Below, piece by piece: positions 46,337-56,727 of a DNA stretch of 64,000 nt. A model generated the notes under the pieces. It was not told where the DNA came from, made no database searches, and saw nothing but the letters and a program-made list of their open reading frames with translations. The position numbers were made by a program, and so were the translations under genes. This DNA comes from Lathyrus oleraceus (lineage: Eukaryota; Streptophyta; Magnoliopsida; Fabales; Fabaceae): NCBI RefSeq assembly GCF_024323335.1, contig NC_066585.1, positions 84,246,614-84,310,613 of the forward strand, in the 5' to 3' direction. Numbering within the stretch: the first letter of the stretch is position 1; each line of letters starts with the position of its first letter.

Positions 46337-49300
46337 TTAGATTTCACTTTCACTATCATTTTCACTATCCTCCAGCATTGCTTCAATAAATGCAGCTTCT
46401 TCTTCCTACAGTGAAAGATAACAGAAACAGTGGAAATGTTAGTGTCATACTCGGAAAAACATGATAGCCCAGAATGAAATCAGATACCACTAATTCATTA
46501 AGGAATGAAATTACATACCACTAATGCATTAAACTCAATCTCCTCGTCTATGGCATCAATTACAGCATAGTCTTCGAGTATGTCCTATTTCACAGAGCAT
46601 GCCAAGGTCAGAAAATAATAAGACAGCCAAATCTGAACAATCCTTTTGTAAGAAGAGGAAAGAAAATCATAATAAGTTGCAATGATTGCCTAGTTGTCTA
46701 CTTACATCATCAGCCATTTGAAACAGTCCATTCTCACCCTGCATAAGAAAAGGCCAAATTAATTTTCATAATAATATATATTTTATTATTCTGAGAATTT
46801 TAGAAGTCTAAGTTTATATTTTAATATATCTAAGATTTCAAAATTTTTAAAGAATAACACAATACATGATGATATATCATTTCAATTACATTTAATTTAA
46901 CACTACATTCACAATGGTATTCACAGAATGGGGTGTTCAAGATTATATGGAATACTTTAAAGTTTGTACAAGTAGAAGCTTACCTTCACAACAATAAATT
47001 CAAGTGGCTCAGATGGTGTGTGAATCAAGTAGTTAGTACCTTCCTAAAAAAGGAAACAAAAGAAAAAGTGTAAAATTAGCACTAGCACACAGTAAATTCG
47101 TCATTGCAATGTGCATACTAGTGGATTTATTGCAACACAATTTTGCTTCCTTACTAAACAAACCCTTTAAAACAAGACACGGATTCGTAAACATGTAAAT
47201 GTCTAGTTAAAGATGCTAAAAGTACCAACTCAAAATATGTAATTTCTACATCATCATCACTTGGCAAGCCTTCTATGTCTTCACCATCATCTGCAAAATG
47301 GTAATAACAACTTGTGTTATACTTAGAGCATAAAATTCAAATAGTGGTGAGGTACATTATGACTCAAGTAAGCCACAATTATAATGTGTTTATCATCATC
47401 ATCACCTTAGAGATAATAGCTACCTAAAGATTAACCTATGCAAAGCTTTTCTAGAGTTAATCCCTACTCTCATTGATTGTGGGAAAAGCTAATACATAAC
47501 TTCTAATGTTATAAGTGCTTATTCAACAAACACTTAATCAAACCGTCACCCACACATACCCAATAATAACACAGGACTAAGTTACTTAGCAAATTCATAC
47601 ACATTAGTAAGAAGAAACTCAAGCTGCAACGGAAAGCTGTGTAATTAGAAACTACAAGAGAGGTGATGAAAAGAACACAACAGATCAAACAAAAAGAACG
47701 CTTATCTATACACCAAAAACTTGCTTTCAAGTTGAGGGAAAAAAATATCGAGCAACTTACAAAAGTTAACATCGGATAGAAACCAACTGATACATAAAAG
47801 GAAATAGGAAAAATCTATAGAATAGTACAACATAACTTCACTGCACCTCCCTAATGACAAAATGGCTCTTTTCCTATCAAATTATCCGCTAATCAACTCT
47901 TCCCTATCTTCCCCTATTTATTCTAAACATAAATACTCAGAATTAATAAAATAAAACTGCTCTTAATTATATAATAATTATCCACTACTGCCCTAATAAT
48001 AATTTTATAACACCTACAAAATTGAAAAGGAGTATTTTTAGACTTCTTAGTCGAAATGGGTATAAGATGAAAGGACAAAATTGAGTATATCAGTTAAGGG
48101 AAAATTACTGCCACTTATGAGCAGTTACTTTATGGGATATTGGACGCTAGTTAATGGGTGTTACTGCTGTAGGCATTAATTAATTATGTAATTATTTATG
48201 TCTCAACATAGGAAGTTTAATTGAGTGGTTATTGGAAGAGACCCAATTCTCGAACATTTGGGAAGGGAGTGTTTGAAACTGAATAATATATTTCAAGTAT
48301 GTTAAAATTACAAGCACTAATCTCTTTATACAAGACTATTCTAATCTAATGGGTCTAACTAATGGACTAAAAACCCGAATATAAATTACTACTAATAGTA
48401 ACTTATTTACAACACTCCCCCTCAAATTTGTGAATGAATATCTATCATTCCCAACTTAAAAACAATTTTTTCGAAGTTATTGTTGCACAACCCCTTAGTT
48501 AGAAGATATGCAACGTTATCTTGAGAAGAAACATATAGAGTGCAAATAAGACCACTATCTAATTTTTCTATGACGAAGTGTTTGTCAACTTCAATATGTT
48601 TGGTTCTATCATGCTACACTGGATTATGGGTTATGCTAATAGCAAATTTATTATCACAATAAAGTCTTATTGGTTCATCACTCTTTATCTTCAAGTCTTC
48701 TAATATCATTTTCAACCAAAGTAGTTCACATATCCCTTGTGTCATTGCTCTAAATTCTGCTTCAGCACTAGATCTAGATACAAAACTTTGTTTTTTACTC
48801 TTCCAAGTCACAAGATTCTCACCCAGAAAAGTACAATATCCTGTAGTTGATCTTTTATCCACAACTATCCCTGCATAGTCAGCATCATTATCTGCTTCAA
48901 GACTCACACTTCCATTTCGTTCAAACAAAATTCCTCTACCTGAAATTCCTTTAAATATTGCACAATTCGGAGTGCAGCTTATAAATGAACCTCCTTTAGT
49001 TGGTGCATGAATTGGTTGACTAAGCTTACAGCAAAAGCAACATCTGGTCTAGTATGTTATATGCATATAAGTTTTCCGACTAATCTTTGATACATTCCCT
49101 TATTAATCAAAATATTTTCTTCAGCGTTCCTCAACTTTACACTTGGATCAATTGATGTACATGTCGGCTTGCATGCTGTCTTACCCGTGTCCGGTAGAAG
49201 ATCAGTAATGTATTTTTATTAAGATATGAAGATTCTTTTCTTAGAGTGGACAACTTCAATTCCCAGAAAATACTTCAATTTTTCCAAGGTCGTAATCTCA

Positions 49301-52300
49301 AACTCCTTTGATAAGTGTTCGCCTAACAATTGTTCCTCCTTCTCATCATCACCTGTTACTATAATGTCATCCACGTACACTAATAAAACTGTTACACCTC
49401 CTGTCTTAGAATGTTTGATAAATAGAGTATGATCTCATTGACTTTATTTAAAGCCCAACCCTATCATAACTTTGGTGGATCTTCCAAACCATGCTCGTGG
49501 TGATTCTTCTAGTCCCCATATAAAACTCTTTCTAATTTGCACACAATGTTGGTGGTAGTAAGTTCACAATATCCAGGGGGTACATCCATATAGATCTCTT
49601 CATCAAGCTCTTCATGAAGGAAGACATGTTTCACATCAAATTGATGTAAATTCCAATTCCAATTAGTTGTTGATGGGTTCTTATATGAATATATGAAATA
49701 ATAGAGAGTAAAAGAATGACTCAATTGTACTGTCGTGGATGAATAGATACAACGTAATAATGATGAAAATAACAACTGATGGTGAATACCTATCAGCCAC
49801 TAAGCACACAGTGCTTCCCTCACCAAGATGGTGAATCCTAATAGAATTCCTAGTTACCTCATTCCAACCCTTTAAGTCCTCTTTTATAGTCAGAAGCTTA
49901 TTCCTATTAATTATTTCTTTTATTCTTTTTATTCCTTTACCACTTCTTCTAGTATAGACTCTCCACACTTTTGGCTTAAGTCCATAGTTAAGGCCCACCT
50001 CGTCATCCATATCTCTATCAACTGCTAAAGATAATATCACGGTATTCATTTTAGCAACTGGAACAAATGTCTTTGAGTAATCTACTTCATAAGTTTGGGT
50101 GAATCCTTTGACAATCAATTTTGCCTTATACCTCTCAATAGATCCATCAACCTTGTATTTTACACTATATAACCATCTGCATCCTATAGGTTTCGTTCCA
50201 TTTGATAGAGAAACAAATTCTCAAGTATTATTCTTATTCAGTGCCTCCATCTCCAAGTCCATGGCATGTTTCCATTTCCTGTCAGACAATGCCTCAGATA
50301 AAAGTTAGGTACTGTTATAGTGTTTAGACTTCTGAGAAATGTTTTATGGGTGGGTGAAAAATGTTCAAAACTTGGGTAGTTGGATATATGGTAAAGTGAC
50401 TTTTTAGTACATTTTCTAGTATCTTTTCTAAGACTGATCGGAAGATATAAATCCTTGTAGTGTGGTGGTAGTACTGAGTTGAATTTTGTTTCTTGTTTAT
50501 GAGAAAATTCATAAAATGAATCATTAGTGCTTGAAGGATCAGGAGAAGTTACCTCATGTAATGTCGGATTGGATTCTTGAATATGAGTAGATTCAGGAAT
50601 GTTCTTCTTTCTTGTATATACTAAATTCTTTCTAAATCTTACATCAGTTTCAACATTTTCATTTTTTCCAGAATCAAGTTCAGTCTCAACATTGTCACCA
50701 CTAATTTCAGCTCAACTTCTGGTTCGAAAGTAAGGTCGGGAAGTAGAGAAGACTCATCTTCCTTACTTATTATATTCTCCCCCTGAAGACGAGTTTGAAG
50801 GAAGTAACTTTCTTGTTCATGGAATGTGACATCTCGAAGTAACATTGACACATTTTAACGCTCTAGGATCAAGTTTCCCTCTCTACCATTACTATGGATA
50901 ATGGACAAACAACGTACACCCAAATATTCTAGGGGTCAAATTACTTGAAGTAGACACATCAAGATCAAGATAGAATGAGGATAAGACTTTCATAGCAGTT
51001 TTGGAGGCAAGGACAGTAGAGGATAAACGATTAATGAGATACGATGCAGTTAAGACAGCATTGCCCCACTATTTCTTAGAGACTTTATTTTGGAATATCA
51101 TAGCACGAGTTTGTGTCACACAATTCAGACAAGTTTTTAAAAAAGAAATTGTTTTTCTTTTTGCTTCATCACACCTTATATATTTTTTGACCAAATCTCA
51201 TACACATCTAAAAGGGTTAAACATGTTTTAAAACGATGATATCAACGAAGAATTAAAAATATTAATTTTGATTAGAATATTTTAAATTCTTTTAATGATA
51301 GAGGGTTAAATGAAACTCAAATATTATCATATACATAGCGGTGTCGGTGTCCTAAATTTTTACATTATTGATGTCGAAGTGTCTGTGTCGTGTCGCGGTG
51401 TCCGTGTCGGAGTTTCTGCTTCATAGTTAGGGACAATTAAGTTTTATTAATGCTGTGAGTTTAGGTTTAGAATAAATAGGGGAAGATAGGGAAGAGTCAA
51501 TCATCATGGAATTAAATAGGGAAAAGGGTCATTTTGTTATTGGGAGGTGCAAACCCTCGAAGTTATGTGGTACTACTTTATAATTGAAAGGGATTTTTTC
51601 TATTTTCTATTTTCTATTTTCTATTTTCTATTCTATCCGCTGGTATTAGAGCAGTTCTGTTCCAAGAAGATTCTACTGTTGTACTGGAAATTTTGGCATG
51701 AATATGACTGCAGATTTGATTCCAAGATTTGATGGAAGGGAGGCTTATCGGTGGCTGATCCAGGCAGAGTAATATTTTGGATCAAGAAGAATGACTGAAG
51801 AGATGAAACTTTGGTGGACTGTTGCATTTGCATAGACAGAAAATGCTCAAGATTGATGGATTTCTTGGAGGAAGAGTCATCCAAATACTTGTTGGTGGGA
51901 TTTTTCAAAGGCCATTCTCAAGAAATTTTAACCATAAGTTTTGGATTGTCTTGCGGATAAAAAGGATGAACAGGAAAACAGAAATTCAAGAAGAGGTCTA
52001 ACACAATCATCATGATCAAGATCTAGCATAGTATCCAAAAACTTGACAAATTTTTAGCAAATATAAACAAGATTTAATTTATAAACAAACATTATAAGTT
52101 TAAAGATTTTTTACATGGTAAATTAATCATAATCATCAAACCATTGAAAATATTTGACTTTATCATAACCATTTACAAAGTCTCACATATAGATGGTTGG
52201 GATTTGTCAGCGGGTCTAAAACTCTTTTACATTGACGGTGAGTGAAAATTAGTCTCCTATAAATCAAATCTAGACAACTTAATGTAGCTAACTTCTGATA

Positions 52301-54390
52301 AACGGTAGAATCTCAATGCATTAGCAGCCATATCTGAACAAGAAAATATTTCAAAGTGAATAAATCATTTGTTTCGTTTACATTCTAACAACGCAACATT
52401 CGACATTACTATATTAGAAAATGGGAAAGTAAAGAAAAACTAGCCTGTGTGAAAGCCAAGAATATTGTGTTCTGTGTAGGAAAAACCGCCACGTGCAGTG
52501 TAGAAGTGTCTGGTATGGAGAGACATATATTTTGTAAAGATCAAATACAAAGTTAATGTCATGGGTGAGTTTCTAGATAACAAGAAATCTGAAACATACC
52601 CGCTATAAACAAGATGCATGTGTATCTTGGCCAGTGCAAAAGCTGCAGCAGGTAGGATAGATTCAGCTTCCTCTTCTCTGATCTAAAACATAGAAGGAAG
52701 GAGTGAATTTGGGTTAGAAGACTAACCAAACAGAAAAAAGGAAATATGCATTTTACAAGGTAACAAAAATTTGGTATGTATGCGGAAACACATTTTTACA
52801 TTAATCCCAGATTCCATAGGAAGAAAAAAAGAGTTCAATTTTGCATGCTACAATTGTTTCTAACATGGTCTTCTATCGGATAATATTGTATAAACTAAAT
52901 TAATAGTGAGTGATATGAAGAGAACACCAATAGATTTTAACCAACCCATAATAAACTGTGACATATTGCAATCTCAATTGCAAGGTTGTGCAGATATTTT
53001 AACATTAGTTTAGGGATGTAAAAAGAAGGCCTTGTGATTGTATTGTATAAATGTGAGCAAAAGATATCATCTATGCCAAAACAAAGTGCATATCACATTT
53101 TCAAATGCATTATTCAATGAGACTCGGCTAATAATTAAATGACTCAATTTAGGTAAAAATGTAAATCATTTAAACAATTGACAAAAGAAACAAGTTAAAC
53201 ATCAGTTGGTAGTTTAGCACACGCTTGATCTCTCTCACCGACAAACGAGCTTTGTTAGAGCCCATAAAGTGAACTCTCTTTAGAGAAATCAGATCCATTT
53301 CAAGAGAACATTGAGAAATACTAGATCCAAAACAAGTTTAGATGCAGCAATACCAACAAATAGGAACATCAAATGAATAATCATACAAATGGAAGCTTAG
53401 AATTAAGGGCAGAAACTTACCACTGACCATCCATCATCAGTGCTCTTTGATATATACACAGGCCTACGGTTAAAAAAAATCCATATCCTTAGTCAAAAGA
53501 TAACAAAAAGAAACGAAACCAGTAGTTTTTGTATCGAGTAAATCACCCATTTGTTCCTTAACTTTGTAGGGCTCTTTCAAATAGGTTCCTTATTCTATTA
53601 GGAAAACCAAATTGACCCCTACAATTAACCACTTACCATCAACTAAGTCCCCCCTATATTTTAACCATTTCCTATCAATTTGGCCCTAAACTCTTAAAAG
53701 GACTAACATGAATAAAATTTGACAGACTTTTTCTGAAACACTCATAATAGCATCTAAGCAAGAGAGAAATTTGAAGTACTTACGTGTCAACCGGACAGAC
53801 TAACATACATTCCTCCCTCTCAGAGCTTTTGAATACTCTCCGAATCAAACACTCCAATGGAAGGTTATTGTCAGGATCAATCTGTTAACGACTTAATTAG
53901 AATCATCACTTTTCGAAAATATATTAGTGTAAAAAACAGAGGAAACCAAAACAAGGCTTACAATAGTGACAAGTCTATTGGTGGAAGTGATGGAAACACT
54001 GCCATCATTGTCCACAGAGAAGCCGGTGGGAGGCCTTGGCACCGTCATACTATCATCATCATAGTTCAGTGATGAATCCAAACCGGTACCAACATTTTGG
54101 AAACCAGAATCCACCGGAAACTCCCTCAAAACTTCAACGTCCTTGTTGCGACTTTCTGAACCGTCAAATTCAACAGCAGAATTTTTCTTCTTCGTCTTTT
54201 TCTTAGGAGTGGAAGAAGAACTTTTCTGGTGGTTACGAGATTTGGCGGCACGGCAGTTAATTCTAACCGTGGGATAAGATTTAGGGTTTATAAAGGAGAT
54301 TGAGATTGAAGAAAAAGATTGCTTCACAGCGACATTGGAGTTGAACATGAATGCAGGTGATGATGCTGAAGAGGAACAACGTAATGCCAT
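46337..54390 (-). CDS. Predicted plastid DUF3727 protein, ten exons (336 aa)
   Basis: Exons in gene order: 54390-53962, 53881-53784, 53463-53421, 52682-52600, 52509-52445, 47290-47226, 47043-46984, 46738-46706, 46584-46519, 46405-46337. All join in frame to 336 codons plus stop. The first about 47 residues ([16 protein letters not shown]...) are Ser-rich and lack acidic residues, like a chloroplast transit peptide; a Lys/Ser tract follows. The C-terminal half contains [68 protein letters not shown], and acidic [19 protein letters not shown] recognise this as the cyanobacterial/plastid DUF3727 family; the molecular role is unknown to me. Intron 5 is 5.15 kb, packed with retroelements, and seems to use a GC donor (CACACAG|GCTAGT). 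All other introns are GT-AG. Confidence 0.87.
47765..47930 (-). repeat. Retroelement LTR fragment in intron 5, inverted relative to 51464-51640
   Basis: Reverse complement shares 'tttagaataaatagggg', 'aagatagggaagagt', 'cattttgt(c/t)att', 'gggaggtgca' and 'ttctatccg' in the same order with 51464-51640. Either a solo LTR or a truncated copy. The flanking 47291-47764 and 47931-48269 are AT-rich and unassigned. Confidence 0.65.
48270..48414 (-). repeat. Short 3' LTR (145 bp) of an intronic Copia element
   Basis: In element sense it starts TGTTGTAAATAAG and ends CAGTTTCAAACA, directly after the purine-rich tract 'gagggggag' (plus strand 'ctccccctc' at 48415-48423). The termini form a TGTT/AACA inverted repeat. 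The 5' LTR has not survived. Confidence 0.7.
48415..51130 (-). pseudogene. Degenerate Copia element in intron 5 (integrase, RT, RNase H)
   Basis: In element sense: integrase near 51130-50900 ([15 protein letters not shown]), a C-terminal region near 50850-50640 ([19 protein letters not shown]), RT start near 50200-50020 ([20 protein letters not shown], then [10 protein letters not shown]), an approximately 345-bp foreign insertion, RT continued near 49660-49510 ([20 protein letters not shown] and YMDVPPGY), and RNase H near 48928-48450 ([32 protein letters not shown], then LGMIDIHSQ). Gag and protease are lost, with many stops. Inserted antisense to nothing: it has the same orientation as the host gene. 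Confidence 0.85.
49685..50030. mobile_element. Unidentified insertion of about 345 bp splitting the Copia RT
   Basis: RT breaks after ILSLAV (near 50030) and resumes at NWNLHQFDV (near 49680). The intervening AT-rich DNA encodes nothing recognisable and may be a solo LTR or MITE. Exact ends and target duplication could not be fixed by eye. Confidence 0.55.
51464..52040 (+). pseudogene. Ty3/gypsy LTR end, primer site and Gag start, truncated, in intron 5
   Basis: The LTR-like part at 51464-51640 ends in a five-copy 'ctatttt' run (51598-51631). It is followed by 'tggtattagagc' (51641-51652), close to the Met-tRNA primer site, then a broken Gag start: [30 protein letters not shown] and [11 protein letters not shown]. 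Stops interrupt it and the rest of the element is missing. It is inverted relative to 47765-47930. Confidence 0.7.
53535..53700. repeat. Short dispersed repeat in intron 2
   Basis: Carries phrases such as 'ccttaactttgtagggctc', 'ccaaattgacccctac' and 'atcaatttggccctaaactc', common in small dispersed plant repeats. Type not determined. Confidence 0.35.
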
Positions 54391-54545
54391 CTTCTTCTAT
54401 GTAATCTATCTATCCACTGTTTTTGAGACAAACCGTTTTTTTTCTTTCTACCTCGCTTATTTTTATCGCTATTATGTTTTAAATTCATTGAATAGATAAT
54501 TACAGATATATTCAAGAAATTTAAACAAGAGAAATGATTTTCTTA
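54391..54545 (-). promoter_or_regulatory. 5' flank of the DUF3727 gene
   Basis: AT-rich sequence directly upstream of the start codon at 54390. No clear TATA box or defined motif could be assigned. Confidence 0.35.
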
Positions 54546-55040
54546 TACTGTTCACGAGTGCAGTGAAAAGAATAGTAATATATTATAATAATATTTTTTT
54601 TAAAAGTAAAATATAAAAAATATTATTTTTTATTTTATTTTTAATGAAATTATGTGATTAATCAATTTTATGATTTTATTAACCAATTTTTATATTTTAT
54701 TAATCAATTTTGATGATTACTCAAAATTTATTTGGATAATATTTATTAATCAATTTTATAATTTTATTAACTAATCTTTTTTAATTTTTTATTAATCAAC
54801 TTTGATGAACTAATAAAAATTATTTTTAATATCCGAAAGTGTATTAACCAACTTCATCATTTTATTAATCAACATTTTACATTTCATTAATCAATTTTAT
54901 TTTATTACTTTAAAGACATCGTTTATGATTACTGTTCAGAGATACTATTCATACATTGTTCATGTATTATTTATACACTGTTCACGTACTGTTTATAATT
55001 TCTTTTTAATTTAAAAAAAAATACTGTTCATTGTATGTAT
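54546..55040. repeat. Degenerate AT-rich tandem repeat flanked by 'actgttca' motifs
   Basis: Repeated 'attttattaatcaatttt' units (54655-54905) are bracketed by several 'actgttca(c/t)' copies (near 54550, 54928, 54975, 55024). Possibly a non-autonomous transposon. No gene seen. Confidence 0.5.
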
Positions 55041-55045
55041 TTGAT

Positions 55046-55575
55046 GTAGGGATGGTAATTTGAGTCATCCTCAATGGGCATCCACAAATTTATCCACCAC
55101 AAAAATGGGTATGATTAGAGGTTTGGGTAATTACCCATAAAAAAAGCGGGTACGGGTGCGGGTATGAGCACCTTAGTAGACAGTCCGCCACATACCCGCA
55201 CACTATATATTAATGTATTTTTATTTTTATTTATATATTTTAATTTATATTATTATATAAAAATGTATATCTATCAATTTTAATTTATTACATATTTAAT
55301 ATAAGTGTTCGTTTATTTCAATAATAAATTATTTGAAACTTTTTTAATATTTTTAAAAATTTAAAATTATATGATATTTTATAAATGATCTATTTATTTT
55401 TAATAAGAATGCGGGTCACGGGTATGAGTACTTACATACCCATATGGCATGGGTACGGATGCTAATTTTGGCATTCAAACGGGTATGGGCTCGGACACAA
55501 GAATTTTTTATTAAATCGTAGATATAGAGATGAGTATTATAGTACCCTATCCAAATCCTGTCCTTTATCATCCAG
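55046..55575. mobile_element. Possible hAT-like non-autonomous element
   Basis: Starts 'tagggatggtaat', similar to hAT-type ends, and ends near 'atcatccagat', loosely its complement. The interior has repeated 'gcgggtacgggtgcgggta' and 'tacccgc' motifs in opposite senses around an AT-rich core. No target duplication confirmed. Confidence 0.4.
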
Positions 55576-55859
55576 ATTTGATGTAAGATGTGGTGTATGA
55601 ATAGCATTGTATTTAAATAATACATATAAAAATAACTTAAAAGTTTGTCTAAAAAACATAAAGAGTGGATAGATACATTACACATCATTACATTAGAGCA
55701 AGTTTGCTTTGTTTTTCTTAATGATTTTTATATTATTATATAATTTTGTATAAAAAAAACTTTTATAAAGACAAAAATGTGGTTCAAATTCTATTAAAAA
55801 AAAAGAAGGACGTTGCACCTAAGACTTTCTCTATGGTTCAGGATTTTCATTAGTCTATT

Positions 55860-55980
55860 TAAGATAATTCTATTAAGTGGAGTTTGTTTGTGAACAATGC
55901 ATTGGTCTTTATTTATAGTGGATTTGGGAAACTAGATGTTGCTCGTCACGTGTTTGATAATATGTCTGTTAGAGATAAAT
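55860..55980 (+). pseudogene. Pentatricopeptide-repeat (PPR) gene relic
   Basis: The plus strand encodes LFVNNALVFIYSGFGKLDVA followed by RHVFDNMSVRD and a stop. This is close to one plant PPR unit of the PLS type (VxNALVxMYxKxGxLxxARxVFDxMxxRD). About 36 residues remain; sequence upstream to 55800 is in a broken frame. PPR proteins act in organelle RNA processing. This is only a fragment with no surrounding gene. Confidence 0.7.
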
Positions 55981-56457
55981 AATAATAATCTAAATTATAA
56001 TTTATATATTTAAAATTAAATTAATAATAAAAATAGTTTTAATAATATAAATTTAATGATGTGGTGAAATTATTTAATAAATGGGTCAATTTCAATATAT
56101 CATGTCATAGATTTGATAGAAAAAATATCAAATATAATAAATAGGGTAAAATAATTAATTTTTTAAAAAGAAATAAAAAAAGTTAGAAAAATCATAATAG
56201 CGGAATTAAAATCATATTTAATCCTTTATAATCTTAGGACAACATGAAAGTTTTGTAAAATTTATGTAACTAATTTTCTTTTTTCTATAAAAAATTGTAC
56301 AATTACTCATGGGTTGATTAGGATATATGTAATAACTTTTTTATTGCTAAGACATGTAGTACAAAATTCAATAGTAGAAATATAATGCCAAATATTTATA
56401 TTTAAACAATGGAAATTAGTATCAAAGAGCAATCTTTTATTGGTTTAACTTTATATT
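55981..56457. other. AT-rich spacer, nothing recognised
   Basis: Very AT-rich with no open frame of note and no identifiable repeat. Confidence 0.5.
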
Positions 56458-56727
56458 TGTTGTATCCTCCTAATTCTCTCTTGTTGATGGTTGTTTATCA
56501 TGTTTAATCTAATATAATGGGATAGTCAGAACTAATAGCCGATAGATGGGGGTTGAGGCCTCTTACGGGCTAATTAGAAAGAACAACTCAACTCATCGGG
56601 GATTGTTCAACAATAAGATCCAATATAATATTTATTTATTTAAATAACATGCAATAATTAAAATAAATAATTGTTTTAATATTCTATTTTAATTTATTGA
56701 TTTAATTTTTCCATAATAAAATCAACA
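56458..56727 (-). repeat. 3' LTR (270 bp) of a Copia element
   Basis: In element sense it begins TGTTGATTTTATTATGG and ends GGAGGATACAACA, preceded by the tract 'aagtgagagat' (plus strand 56728-56740). Termini TGTTG/CAACA are inverted repeats. The 5' partner was not found to the right. Confidence 0.7.

Noticed and set aside
51598..51631. Regulatory array of 'ctatttt'
   Set aside because: A five-copy microsatellite at the end of an LTR fragment, likely slippage.
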